A stretch of DNA of 64,000 nucleotides from Lanius collurio (GCA_020086605.1 JACBWW010000004.1:38727230-38791229), one strand, 5' to 3'. Numbered from the stretch's first letter, positions 38,163 to 50,400 are shown. Numbers and translations: made by a program. Notes: generated by a model from the letters alone, not told the origin.

Positions 38163-38715
38163 AGATCACAGAATTACAGAATGACAGAATGGGTAAGGTT
38201 CCAAAGCACCACTGGTGGGACCATGTGGTCCAAATTCCCCGCTCAAGTAGGATTTCCCTAGAACACATTACTTGGGATTGTGTCCAGACAGCTTCTGAGT
38301 ATCTGCAGTGAGAGAGACTCCAGAACTTCTCTGGGAAATCTATTCCAGTACTCACACACCCACACAGCAAAGTTCTTCCATATATTCAGGTGAAACTTGC
38401 AGTGCATCAGATTCTGTCTGTTGCCTCTCGTTCCAGTGCTTGGAGCCAGCAAGAAGAGCCTGGATCCATTCTCTTGGCAGCCCCCTTCAGGTACATAAGT
38501 ACAGGTATATTGATGAAATACTCTCTCAGCCTTCTCTTCTCCAGGCTGAACAGGCCCAGTTCCCTCCTCCAGTCCTTGTAAGAGAGATGCTGCAGGCCCC
38601 TGATCATCCTTGTAGCCCTGCACTGGACCTGCTCAAGGAGTTCCATGGCTCTCTTGTACTGGACTGGACACAGTGCTCCAGATGTGGCGGCAGCAAGCCT
38701 GAGTATAAAATTGTT
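38163..38715 (-). mobile_element. CR1 LINE fragment, antisense, with inverted tail
   Basis: It begins with the inverted CR1 tail (atcacagaattacagaatga, cagaatggg). It continues with the reverse complement of the 3' UTR and RT C-terminus (gtgtccagacagcttctgag, ctctcttctccaggctgaac, aggcccagttccctcctcca, gagatgctgcaggcccctga). On the coding strand fragments such as RELGLFSLEKRRLREYF are legible but broken. The far edge is approximate. Confidence 0.93.
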
Positions 38716-40167
38716 CCTTTTTAGGTTTGGCAGGCCATGGAGTGTCTCCAGCTTACATTGGCAAACCTGCTAGGTCTTATCTGGGGGGGACAAATGATTA
38801 TTCCTAAGTACATTGCAGAGAATCTGCATCCCCAAGAGGACCTGACCTCTCTAAGAAGTACCAGTGCTCAGCACTTTGTAAGCTGAAGCTCAAATTTTTC
38901 ATTTGTTGTTTCTAATCAGCTCAGTATACAACCCATATTTAATTTCACAATCATTCTTACAAGGTAGGAGTTGATTTTTTTAGGGAGTTCTCATTGGTTT
39001 GAGGCAAAAGAGCAAAATGCAGTAATGTCTCAAGGTACAATCTCAATTTGCTGACTTCAACCTGTAAATAGTTCTTTGAACAAAATTAATACTAGTAATT
39101 TATAAATGTAACGCCCAGTGACAGGATTGAAAATGATGAAAAGTCATGACTGTTGTAATTAAGGATAAAAATTTGTAATAATATATTGCAATATTTTTTA
39201 TGTGACTAAACTGCCCCTTAGCAAGCCTGTGAGTTTGGAGCTGTGGTTTGCAAAAGCTTTTTGAAAGATTCAATATAATAATAATCAACTTTTTAACACA
39301 CTTCAGCAAAATGATAAATGTAGATCCAAATACATTTATAATTTGTCATCAGCATTAATATCTATCAAGTTAAACAGGTATATTATCCTGTGTCCATCTA
39401 TCCATTAGAATCATCTTCATTATGGCTTTGTGATGTTCTGCTCTCTAGCTTTCCTGGCTGTTGAAGCAGTATTCTCTCTGGAAAACAGAGTTGGAGATCA
39501 GTTTTTAAAGGAGGAGTCATACCAGGCATTCAGATTGCCTCAAATGACTTATTTGCTTCGCTCATCTTAACATGTGAAGGGTTATTAACTGTGTGCGTTG
39601 ATGTGGACCTCATCACTATGCCAGTTTAAAGCATAAGGATCAAATCAAAAGCAATGGATGGTTCTCAGACATGTGCAATTACACTGACAGCCTTCTCAAA
39701 AAAGGCAAATTGGACTAGGATGGAGCTCACAGAGTGAGTGAAACAAGCCTCTGCTGTCCCCTGCATACCCTGGGCTCCAGAGCCTACAGTGACAGGAAGC
39801 ACCTGGGCAACCACATGCACTTTCCCTTGAGCTCCAGAAGTGCCAGGCTTGGATTGAGGCATCTACCCAACCTCCATGGCCTGCCTCTGTGCTCCCAGAA
39901 GCACACTCCTCACAGCTTCCTCAGGCATTGAAATGCTTAATTCTAGGACTGGACTCTAGAGGTGTGAGCTACTCCATACTTATGTGCAAAAGAGGGGTTT
40001 AATGACCCTCCAGAAAAAGTTATGATGGACCATATCTGGGATGTTCTGCTAGTATGAATAAGGCTATCTTAAGTGTGAAACTCTCTTCCTCCTCTCCTGC
40101 CAGGCTCTGGGCTCAGCAAGTTAGAGACTCATAGCTCTCAGTAGCCACTGGCTTTTCTGCTCTAGTG
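38716..40167. other. Intergenic, nothing recognised
   Basis: AT-rich sequence up to the stop codon of the candidate exon at 40168. No transposon, RNA gene or exon recognised. It would be 3' UTR or flank if that candidate exon were real. Confidence 0.5.
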
Positions 40168-40459
40168 CTATGAAAAGGAGAGGTCCTGAAGCTTTGGCCC
40201 ATTCATTTTCATTTCTTTCTTTGCCCAGTCTGCAAAGAGCCCTTTGCTGTGCAGCTCCTGTTTGGCCTGAGCTGCAGCTCTAACAACACTCCCTGTTTGG
40301 GACTCAGAAACCAGAGATGAAAAGTCTTGTGAGGTCAACTTGTCCATAACCTGGGCAATGTAGGACTGAGAAAGCAATGGGACACTTTTGGCCTTGAGCT
40401 CTCCCACGCTGCCAAAGCCATGGTAGGAGGCTGAAAAGCCTTGGCAATAGCAGCATTTC
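40168..40459 (-). CDS. Candidate terminal coding exon, unrecognised protein
   Basis: On the minus strand a strong acceptor (CCCCTTTCCCTGCTGTCAG, AG at 40461-40460) opens a 292-bp block. It carries one base of a split codon plus 96 open sense codons and a TAG stop at 40170-40168. The product has ordinary protein composition: a cysteine and aromatic start (KCCYCQGFSASYHGFG), then a Ser/Gln/Lys-rich, probably helical stretch (LLSQSYIAQVMDKLTSQ, later VVRAAAQAKQELHSKGLFAD), ending in LQDLSFS. I do not recognise a family. The entry phase fits the donor of the candidate exon at 43304-43540. An open frame of this length can occur by chance, so transcript or homology evidence is needed. Confidence 0.3.
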
Positions 40460-40950
40460 CTGACAGCAGGGAAAGGGGCTTAGCTCATGACTGCCTGCTG
40501 TAATGGCAACCTGGGAGTATTACTGGGTGTTGTCTCTGTGTTCCTGATAACACAAAAGGCGCAGGATCAAACTCCTAATTTTTTCCCTCAGGTGGTACAC
40601 AGCTGGTTTTCCTCATCCTTATTTTACTCTGAGCTATATTAAATTTCAACTGGATCATTTTCAGAGCAGTTTTCCCTCTTCCAGCCACCCACACACACAC
40701 ACCCTCCCCACATACTTCCTAGCATCAGTCTGTCTATACTATTCCACATCCCTTGCTCAAGCCAAGTAAATTCCCAGTTCCAACTACTCTGATACAAAGG
40801 AAAAAGTTCAAAATCAGAAATGCTGGTGGAAAGTTCTGATACCTGTTTTACCTTTTAATCCTACTCTTTGGAGTGACAGAGGGCTACACTAGCAACATCA
40901 ATTGCAAAATAAAAACACTTTCCAAAAAATTGCATCCTTTCTATCTTACC
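40460..40950. other. Short unique spacer before LTR
   Basis: Nothing recognised except a short CA-rich stretch near 40690-40703. If the candidate exons on either side are real, this is intron. Confidence 0.5.
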
Positions 40951-41503
40951 TGTTGTGCTGGTTTTGAAGAGGTGGGGGTAATTTTCTTCACAGTGGCTAG
41001 CATGGGGCTATGTTTTGGATTTGTGCTGAAAACATTGATAATAGAGATGTTTTTGCTATTGCTGAGCAGTGCTTGCACAGTGTCAAGCCTTTTCTGCATC
41101 GCCCCACCAGCAAGCAGGCTGAGGTTGCACAGCTGGAATGGCTGACCTCAGCTGACACAGGGTAGCCCAGACCATATGACATGCTGAACATAGAAAGCTG
41201 GGGAAGATGGAAGGGGGACATTCAGAGTGATGGCATTTGTCTTCTCAAGTCACCATTATTTGTGAGGGGGCCCTGCTCTCCTGGAGATGGCTGAACTCCT
41301 GGCTGCTCTTGGGAAGTGGTAAATAAAATCCTTGTTTTGCTTTGCTTATGTGCGTGGCTTTTGCTTTTCATATGAAACTGCCTTTATCTCAACCCATGAG
41401 TTTTCCTGCTTTTACTCCTATGATTCTTTCCTCCATCCCACTGGCGGGGAGGGAGTGAGCAGCTGTGTGGGGCTTGGCTGCTGTCTGTGGTTAAACCAAG
41501 ACA
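40951..41503 (+). mobile_element. ERVL-like solo LTR, sense
   Basis: A 553-bp element starting TGTTGTGCTGGTTTTG and ending GGTTAAACCAAGACA, with TGT/ACA termini. Typical avian ERVL-type LTR landmarks are present in order: tttcttcacagtggctagca, ggatttgtgctgaaaac, tgctgagcagtgctt, ttcagagtgatgg, the poly(A) signal AATAAA near 41324, and tttatctcaacccatgag. The flanks contain no retroviral coding sequence, so it is a solo LTR left by recombination. I could not define an exact target-site duplication. A second copy lies inverted at 43696-44902. Confidence 0.9.
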
Positions 41504-43303
41504 TACTTAAAAATGTAGAGTTCAGTTAGGAAGATCTATAGCTACCGTTCTCTAGCTACAAAGCCAGACAGAGTTCTTGTTCACAAGCTCCTCACCCCGC
41601 ACCTCTCACCCACTCAGGTCACAGTTTTATTACACTTGATCTTCTGAGTACTTGTGTTTTCTGGAGGGACTCATTAAAAATCCATTGCATTTGAGGGGGA
41701 AATGGGTGGGTTTAATTCAAAATGTAATTTTGTTTCTTTTATGTGAGTTTTATTCATTACCAAACATGTCAATATTTTCAGCCAATAATTTTGAAATAAG
41801 TAATCACAGTCAGCATGTAGAACAGCAAGAAGATTATGCTTTTCCCAAGTCTTCCAGTCACCTCTTGGACAATCAGCATATCAATACTTTCCACTGAGGC
41901 AATGGGCAGCGTGTGAAATTTTCAGGCTGCTTCCAGAATCTAAAGCAGATGAAGACAAGTAAACAGAGGGGACTATTTGGCAGTAAAGTAGCTAATCAAT
42001 AAATGAATGCCTGGATCAATACACATTCCCTAGCAGGACCACAGCGGTTTAGCTCCAGCTGTCCCTTAAAGAGAATCTAACAAATAAATAATAAAAGTCA
42101 AATTGATTTGTCTAGATAATGAAAATGTGCTTTAATTTGCAGCAAAATTACCTAAAATTACAAAATGCATATAAATTTCCCACTAAAGTAAAATGTTACA
42201 CCTCCCATGGTGTCTACGTCACCTGAAGGTCTGAAAGTTTCACTCCTGCCTCTGGTTGAATGCCTATCTTAGAAGTCGAGCGCCTCTTTTTTGCTCCAGG
42301 TCATGAAAAAAATCACATCATGAAAGCCACCTTTTAAATGCCTATGTGGGAATCTTTTTCTAAATATTTCCACAAAATATTTGGTGCTATCTCACACTGA
42401 TGCCTTTGTATATAGGAAATGTAACCAGAAGCAGGAAAGTAATTAAAAACACAACGTGGGAGGCAATGGAGTACCTAGGATCCCAAAAACTTCATAGGAT
42501 AATAAGCCCTAAGCTAAAACTGAATTTTCTGAGTGCCAGATCTTAAATTAATTCTTTTGGAATTGAACCCCGAGGTTCAAAATCAGACTCCCGTTAAAAC
42601 GGTCTTGATCACAAAATTACTCTGTGATTAGGTAAGAGGTGAAGGAAAGAATGTGTCTTATCTCTTCGAAGCTCTCCTGAAATACAAGGCAACAAGATGT
42701 CAGAAGATAACCTACATGGTGCTTGCAGTTCCTAACCGGGAACCTGGCTGGTGTCTGAAAAACTGTGAATTAAGCAATTTTGTGTTTGCTAACAAGGCTA
42801 AATTGAATGGGTTTTTTTACATTGAAATGTGTGTTTAAAACGCTTTATTTTTACATGATAATCTGGAATTTGGAGTTTGCCCAAGATTCAGTCGTTTCAA
42901 TGGCTAATGTTCCTCAAGCTGTTCAGAGATAAAGTCCTCTTAAGCACTTCTAGGGTTCATCTGGTTTTTTAAATGTCTGCTTCAGGATGAGCTAAATCCC
43001 CAGGAATGCCCAGTTCTCTCAATTAAATGTGAAAGAAGCCCACAATGTTTGGCTCCAGTGGAAACAACTGCACTGGAAATGGCTGGAGCTTTTACAGCCA
43101 ACACCCTGTAAGCTGCAGCCCTCCTGGGGCAAGAGGGGGTGCTTAAAATGGGGCTCAGATCCCTTCTCTCACCCTTGAGGTACAACTACCACTAGTGCAA
43201 GAAGTTTGCACCCTGGGAAGCACAGGAGGCTCAGGAGAAATTTATGACCCACAACAGGAAATTGCCCAGGTTTCTGTAATTTTCTGAAGGATGAAAAACT
43301 CAC
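41504..43303. other. Unique DNA between two ERVL-like LTRs
   Basis: AT-rich sequence without a recognised gene. The segment at about 42080-42190 is very AT-rich and full of TAAT/ATTA cores (gtcaaattgatttgtctaga, aatgaaaatgtgctttaatt), as many non-coding regulatory elements are, but nothing proves function. Confidence 0.5.
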
Positions 43304-43540
43304 TGGTAATTGAAAGAACCCCTTAATGAAACATAATTTTGGGTGCACGGGAAAAAGGAAAACTTCAGTATCTGCAGCATTTTTAGTGTGGTGGTTCTAG
43401 CAGTCCTGATTTGAGAAAAGCGCATCTTCCATTTCTTCGCCACAGCTTCTGAACACTTGGATGCTTCCTCACTGAGAAATGTGATGGCTAAATCACGTTT
43501 AATATTTAAAATCCCAGCACAAACTTGCATGACCCGAGGT
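43304..43540 (-). CDS. Candidate internal or first coding exon, unrecognised protein
   Basis: On the minus strand a 237-bp block lies between an acceptor-like site (CCCCTGCCTCAG, AG at 43542-43541) and a strong donor (CCA followed by GTGAGT, from 43303). It is open throughout in one frame, entering and leaving in phase 2. It reads PRVMQVCAGILNIKRDLAIT onward, including FLSEEASKCSEAVAKKWKM and RTARTTTLKMLQ, with the character of a charged helical protein. An ATG at codon 4 could start translation. Its exit phase matches the entry phase of the block at 40168-40459, so splicing the two keeps one frame open to a stop. I cannot assign a family, and no further upstream exon in phase was found. Confidence 0.25.
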
Positions 43541-43774
43541 CTGAGGCAGGGGCCAGAAATACTGCATCTCTATTTCCTACAGAGGAACCTTCAGAGGCAG
43601 CAGAGCAATAACTGAATGAATGTGTCCCACCAGCTCAGTCGTCTCAGCCTGACAGCACACGGTGTAGGCACAGGTATGGTATGGATTTAGACAAGTAGTG
43701 TGGTTTAACCTCAGCCAGCAGCTCAGCCCCACGCAGCCACTCATTCACTCTCTCCTCCACACCTGGTGGGATGG

Positions 43775-44422
43775 TGTAGGGTCTGACAAGCCCCTGTCTT
43801 GGCAGGAAGCCCTTGTTTAGATAAAGGGAACTGCAACATCTCCAGACGTGGGGTCTGACAGGCCCCTGCCCTGGCAGGGAGGCCTGGAGATAAGGAGGTA
43901 GCACTATCTCCCTCCAGGCCCCTCTTGGGGAAGCAAAGAGCCTTTTTAGTTACGGCAAGAAAAGATAGATCCAAGATCCTCTAGGAAACTGTATGTAAAA
44001 TACCCTAATACCCATTGGTTTCTTACCCTTGTACGCCCACCTCTGTACCCCCATAAAAGAGACCCCTCTGCTGTGAGTCAGCGGAGGATCCGTCTCTGGT
44101 CACCCCTTCGTGGAAGATGGAAGAATAAAGCTGCTTCTGTGGAACCACCAGCCGAGTCCTCTCCTCTCTCTGTCCGGGCCTGGCCAGGGGGGTTTGCCTT
44201 GCAGAGCAGAGCTGAAATCACTGCTGAATCACTAAGAGCTGATGGCTGCTGAGCCAGGCATCCCTGCAGGCAGCCCCGGCCGAGGGCTGAGAGAAGCCAC
44301 GACCCCCTGGGAGACGGTTCCTCACGGGATCACCTCTCTGGGTCTGCTACGGCTTCTTGGGTCTGAGCCTCTGACCCCATCCAGCACGGGCCGGGAGAAA
44401 CCCCCGCAGCTTAACAACTTTA
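43775..44422 (+). mobile_element. Solo LTR (class II / ERVK-like) inserted in older LTR
   Basis: A 648-bp insertion beginning TGTAGGGTCTGAC and ending AACTTTA. It is flanked on both sides by the 6-bp duplication GGATGG (43769-43774 and 44423-44428). Six-base duplication fits class II (beta/alpharetrovirus-like) integration. Promoter and processing signals are in LTR order: a CCAAT-type box ATTGGTTTCT (44014-44023), CATAAAAG (44052-44059) and AATAAA (44124-44129), followed by a long U5-like region. U3 carries a tandem duplication. The terminal dinucleotide TA instead of CA may be a point change. No coding region remains. Confidence 0.82.
43779..43922 (+). repeat. 72-bp imperfect tandem duplication in LTR U3
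   Basis: GGTCTGACAAGCCCCTGTC recurs 72 bp later as GGTCTGACAGGCCCCTGCC. Both are followed by TGGCAGG(A/G)AGGCC-like and (T/G)AGATAA(A)GG-like sequence and CATCTCC / CTATCTCC. Duplicated U3 segments are common in retroviral enhancers. The copies have diverged, so this is not recent. Confidence 0.8.
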
Positions 44423-47400
44423 GGATGGGAGTGAGAAAAATTGTGAGTTGAGATAAAGCTCCATATGTAAAACAAAAGACATGCACATAAGCAAACCATA
44501 CCAAGGAATTCATTCACCACTTCCCATGGGCAGGTGGTGAGCTATCCCCAGGCTCTGTCATGCGTAACAGTGACTTGGGAAGATAAACACCATCACTCTG
44601 AATGTACCCTCTTCCTTCTACTTCCCCAGCTCCATATGCTGAGTGTGAGGTCACATCCCTGTGGGCAGCTGGAATCAGCTGTTCTGGATGTGTCCCCTCA
44701 AGACTTCTTGTGCCCCCCCAGACTTCTCACTGGTGGGGTAGGGTGAGGAGCAGAAGAGGCTTGGGCTCCCTGTAAACACTGCTCAGCAGTAAGGAAAACA
44801 TCCCTGTGTTGTCAACACTGTTTCCAGCACAAATCCAAACACAGCCCCATGCCAGCTACTCTGAAGAAAATTAACTCTATCCTAGCCAAATCCAGGACAA
44901 TAAGGGTTATGATTCTGTGCTATTTCTATTATTGACTGTTTGTTTGCAACCAGTGCAGCGTGTTGGATGGGAATAAGACCCCAAGTTGTAATGGGGAGTT
45001 GCTCTTATTTTACACAAGAGAGCAATGGCATTTTGAAACACTCACTTTGATGGTTTCCCTTGTCTGCAGGGAGTGCTCAGTAAAAGCTTTCTCCTATGTC
45101 TGGATCAACATAACTGGGATTGTTGGTCCCACATGAATTGAGTCAGGAAGTACAGAGATGGTCCAGATATGAAAACAAATGTCAGTGACAGACAAGATCT
45201 AATTTCAGCATTAGGCTAATGATGTGACTGATGCTGAGCCAGTAGGAAATTATTATGGCCTAGATTAGATTATGCATGCAATGTCAGAAGAGCCCTTCTC
45301 TACCCCTGCATGCATCCCTGCCCTTCCCCACTCTACAGAGAGCAGTCGGCCCCTTGCTTCTCTTCCATCACGCTCTTGTTAATACAGGTAGGTCAGAAAG
45401 CTGTATAAGCAATTACAAGCTCCGTCATAATGTTCTATCACCCACCTTCCCTCACCCTCTCCCGAAATCTCATTAAAGAAAGAAAGCAAAAAAAAAAAGA
45501 AAACCTGTCTGTATGGAAATCCAAAGTGACCTCTCTTATGCATCCATTGGTATTTGTTTCACCTGCCAGAAGCACAAAGGACTTTTCAGCTCCAGAAGCT
45601 GCTTGCAGCGTCAGCAGGGCCAAGAGCAAAATGAATGACTTTGCTACAAACCAGAATGGAAAAATTGAGCCCTAGCAATGCCAGTCTCACCTGAAACTCT
45701 CCAGCCAGCAATTCCCACTGGCACAGCATTGGCCAACAGGACTCCCCCAGCAAAAAAAAAAAAAAAACCTCTCCTCTCTTTCTCTGTCCAATAAAAAGGG
45801 CAGGTTTGAGTTACAGTAAAGGACAGCTTATGTTTATGAAATGTTCTTTCCAGCCTCACTGATAGGAGAGAAGCCATCTTTCCTCACACTCTAGCCACAG
45901 TTAACAGAGCACTGTGCAAAGCCACATACCCACACATGGTAACATGAAGCTCACGTTACACAGTGGGGTGGCAAGGTATCTGCTAAAGGGCTATCCAGCT
46001 GACTTCAAGAGACAATGGACAGACTTCATGGAAATAGGGAAACACCACAGAATCACTATCAGGGGAGCTATTTCTGTCATGTAGGCTTACCATCAAACCT
46101 CAGCACAAAAATCTGGAAGAAAGGAACCAGTCTAACAGGAGGTGTAGGAGAGGGTAGCAGAATACAGGAGTGACCCCTGTTTCTTCACATGTAGCTGCAT
46201 AACAACAGGGGTTGTGCAGAAAGGGAAGAAACTATACGGGAGAAGGTCTGGGTTTCCTCACTCAGCAGCACGTACTCCGATCTCTGAGAACCTCCTTGCT
46301 TAGGCTCAGGTGAATCTGGATCAGCTCTGCTGACCCAAGTGTCTCATAGGTGTGCATCAGACTTAAACTGAAAACAAAATAAAGTTTTCACTGGCTTGAA
46401 ATTGCATATGAAACCAGTGCAAATCTGGATCTGAAAAACAAAATGACCCAAAGTCAAAAAGGTTCATTTTTTTAGAAGCTGGTGCTAATGCCCATGAAAT
46501 AGCTTCATTACTGTTTGTGTTACACTTATAGCTGTGCATGAGATGTTGCACAAATCCTTAGCATGGGCTTGTCCTGCACTTAACTGGCCAGAGGGGTGAT
46601 TGATTTATTTGATAGCAGCTGAGTGTTTATTTATTCAGTGTATTCTTAGAAGCCCTTTAAGGCTGACTAGAGCACTGTATAGGCATTCCTTTGGGTTAGC
46701 TTGTAAAAGTTCAGTGATGTACACAGGGAGTGCTCCCCTGAGGCCCTACCAAAACTGTTTGAAATGTTGATGTCTGAACTATCTGGGTTGGCATGAAAAT
46801 GGGATTTATCTTTATTAACCCTCTTTTCAAAACTTTATTTTTGAGTCAGTCAATTACTTCCAAGTTTGACCTTTTTAGTGGCTAAATTGTGACTCACATT
46901 GAGTTTTAGCAAGTCAGATTAAGCTGGCCTGAAACAAGCTGAGAGGTGTCATTTAAAAGATAGCTGTGCATACTCAAATTTCTCCATAGGGGGGAAAAAA
47001 AAAAGCTCCAACCTGGAAACACACTTGAGTATAAGTTTTTGTTCTATACAGTAACTGAAGCTTGTAAAGTATAGAAAATGGATAAATAAAGAAAAAATTA
47101 ATCAGGAGAATCCTATGGCAAGCAGAGTTAGAGACTCTGAAAGAGCAACACAAGTTGTAAAAGTATTTCTTCAAGACTGAGACACATCATAGCAATAGCA
47201 TGAGCCCCTCATGGCAAATTTCCTGTCTTCATCACTAAGGCAGGAGGACACAATTTTCTTCTGTTCTGTGCAGACGAAGATGGAGTTAATGAATTGATAC
47301 TACATCAGGTCTGTTAACATACTGTAGAGCAAATGGTAATTAAAAAGGAAGCCAGGCAACAGGAATGCTAAGAAACAGCTATTAACATCAGGCAATCTAA

Positions 47401-50400
47401 CATCTCCTGGTCAAGTCAACTTCTGTCCGGCATGTTATTACAGATCTTGCATTAATCCTGTCCCAAATAAAGAGTTAAATGAATGTTTAGAGTCTGCCCT
47501 ATTGTTCTGAAGCAGGAGATAGACTTCCCAGAACATCCACATCAGAGATGTATGGCCTAAATGCAATGCAAAGACTTACCAAAGGCACTTAAGAGCTTCC
47601 AAGAAATCCTTTCAGGAAAGAGATACTCTCAAAAGATTGAAAAATGACATTTAAAAAATTCTTTCTTGCAGCATGTAAGATTGAAACAAACTTCTTGCCC
47701 TTAACTCTTACCTCCTCCAGCTCCCTCTTAGCAGTGATATCAGAGAATTCTTCATGGCACCTGTGATTCCTATTTAACAGTGTGTCTTCATGAATGTCAT
47801 TGTAGGGAATCACTGAGAATTATCCCTGTGGGAAACATCAGAGAAATGCAAGAGCAGGCACCTGGAAAAAATAAAAAGGTATTAAAAATAGAGAACAAAT
47901 CTTTGAATTTAACCTGCATTCAGAAGAGAGAATGGGGACTTACACCAGGAATGGAAAAATAATTTCACACTGTAAAACTAACCCAGAAAGTTTTGCCTTG
48001 GCAGAGTACTGGTGTGCTGGCATCCATTTCCAGTGTGAGTTGTATTAGCTGACCAAGAGGATTTCCTATTGCATCCATGTTCCCTTTTGTGAGCCAACAG
48101 CATCTCATTGCAGTTGTTTCCCCACTACTCTTTACCTGATTGGATGACAGTTTCCCAAGGTGCTGGCTCTGTGCTCAGCCCAAGGAAGACACCACCCACA
48201 ACTGTGACCTCTGTTCAAGGCTGCTGTAAGAGTGTTCTTGCAAGTATGGTGCAGCACTTGGCTGCTTGCCTTAGGTGGTGGGACAACCTCCCTGTTTTTG
48301 GGGGGGCAGACAGCTGCCTTCCTGCTGCACTGAGGTGGTGTTCAGTGTGAGGTCCCAGGTAGCCAAAGCCTACCAATATGGCAGAGACCAGTCTCTCCCC
48401 AGGGAAGGAAAGGGACCATGGGGCACAGGCTCTGGGAAGCCTCATGGCTCTAGTTTTTCTGGCCTGGGCTAAATACCTGTCAGGTCTTCTTCCCCTACAG
48501 TGTTTCCAGAAGAGAAGCTTAGGCTGATGCCTGGTGTTAGCTTGCCACAGCTTCATACCCCATCAGGGGACCATCAGATTAGACTGGTTCTGCTTTGGCC
48601 TGGATTTCACAGATTAGAGGCTCCATCCCAGTCTCCTAGACCACCCCATCCATGCTGTGGTTGGCAGTGCCCAGCAGCCTGGCACATGTCAGCTGGATGC
48701 GGTACTGTGCTTACACATTAAGACTACCATAATGTGGGGTGGCTGCTTCCAAGCAAAACAGCCTTGTGGCCCTCTGCCTGCTCCCTGCTCTTCCAGAGCC
48801 CACTAAAAACGTGTCATGGGAGCAGTGGAGTGCCCCTGTCCATGCCTGGGCCATCTGAGGCTTTATCTTCTGAGGCAGCATTCCCTGGGAAAGGGCAAGG
48901 GTGCAAGGAGGGGAAGCAGGGTGCCCCCCAAGTCCTGCTGGGCCCTGTGGCAGTGTCAGCCCGGGCAGTGGGCAGGGAGGAGAAGCTGGAAGCAGGCACC
49001 AGACCTGCCTGCACTTTGTCTCAGACGACTTAATGCCCTTAGTCCCCTTCTCCACCTGTTATGTCTACATACAAAGCACTGCCAGTGCTCCTCTAACAGG
49101 CATTATATTTTTATAAGCATTTATCTAAGGCACTTGGGACTCAGACACTGTAATTAGGGAGCAGTTAAGGTCAGACAAGTGATTAGTTAACAGTAGTTCT
49201 CTGACTCAGCTTACATGCCTTCTTCATCTTCACTCAAAACCCTTCTGTTTGCTGACAGTCATATAATTTTCTGCTAGGTAACCCCGAATATGTATATGTT
49301 TGGCCCTGAAGTCTTTCACGAAATAACCAGAGTTGAAGAGTGAGTTACTGTCTTCCCAGATAGCATTTCCCGTGGCCTGCCACACTGAGCTCTCCCATGT
49401 GTGTTTAGTCCTGTCCCATGACATCCTGTGCCTGCATGCACATGGATTAGCAAAAAAAAATGGCCATGGCAGGGAGGAAAATACTTTCCTTGACTTCATA
49501 TCTCATCCATGGTAGTTATTTTCTTCTCAACTTAATGCTCTATCTTTGTATCTCCTTCCTTTTTCCCTACCAGCCTTTTCCAGTAAACAAGAGAGCTTGC
49601 AAGGTTAGCTGAGATTTTAATTTTTTTACTTTATGAAGGGCACATCAGCACGTTAACTTACTGGACATGCAGCATCTGTAACTGCTCAGAACACTGCAAC
49701 AACAGCACCAACAGCAGGCAACCCAGTGTGCTCTTCAGGAAATGCCCTGCCCTCCAGTGCCCAGGGGAGACAGTCCAAAACATTATGCAGAAGATCAGGA
49801 CTATTGCAAAAGTCTTTTTGGCCTTAAAATATGCAAGGCTCAAGTAGGAGAAATGATCCTTTTGGAGCAGAAAGACTATCCCCTAAATATAACTCAAGCC
49901 ATTAGAAAACAACCTAATCCAGAGTCCTTGGATTATTGCATGACTAATATTTCCACTTTTAAACTGTCTGGCCAAAAACTACCCCCAAAACATGTTAAAA
50001 TACAGTTCAAATACCAAATATATTCCTAGAGCTCTGTTTGCTTTTTGTCCCTCTCCCATTGCACTGTCCCACTTTTCTCTCACATGTTAAGTTCATCATC
50101 TGCCTGTTGCATCAGGTATATACCAAACCCACCCCTGCTCTGCAGATGTGCAGCTGGGCCCTGCAGAGATCTACAGGCAACCACCATGGAAAAGTCACCG
50201 AGTCCTCACTGAACTACATGTGTTTGGAGAGGACAGCCATCCCTCCAGCCAGAGGAGAGCAATCATAACAGCTAAATCATGGGACTTCAAAGCTTTCACT
50301 GCTTTGTAAATCCTCAGCACAGCAGCTGCCGGGTATTGTCATGGTGAGCAAAACTGATCAGTCTCATTTAATCATGTCACACTTCATTTGTGCCACAAGT

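Larger units (their letters stand above)
43696..44902 (-). mobile_element. ERVL-like LTR, antisense, split by a younger LTR
   Basis: This is the inverted counterpart of the LTR at 40951-41503. Its left piece (43696-43774, TGTGGTTTAACCTCAGCC onward) and right piece (about 44429-44902, gagttgagataaagctccat, gaattcattcaccacttccc, gtttccagcacaaatccaaa, gaagaaaattaactctatcc) together give about 555 bp, the same length as the intact copy. The two pieces are separated by the insertion at 43775-44422. No internal retroviral genes are present. Confidence 0.9.

Noticed and set aside
47589..47813. Minus-strand exon-like block ending in GAGGAG then GTAAGA, considered as an upstream exon of the 43.5-kb candidate
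   Set aside because: It leaves in phase 0 while the 43540 acceptor needs phase 2, and the 45.6-kb block fits neither, so the pieces do not chain into one gene. It also lacks a clean in-frame acceptor.
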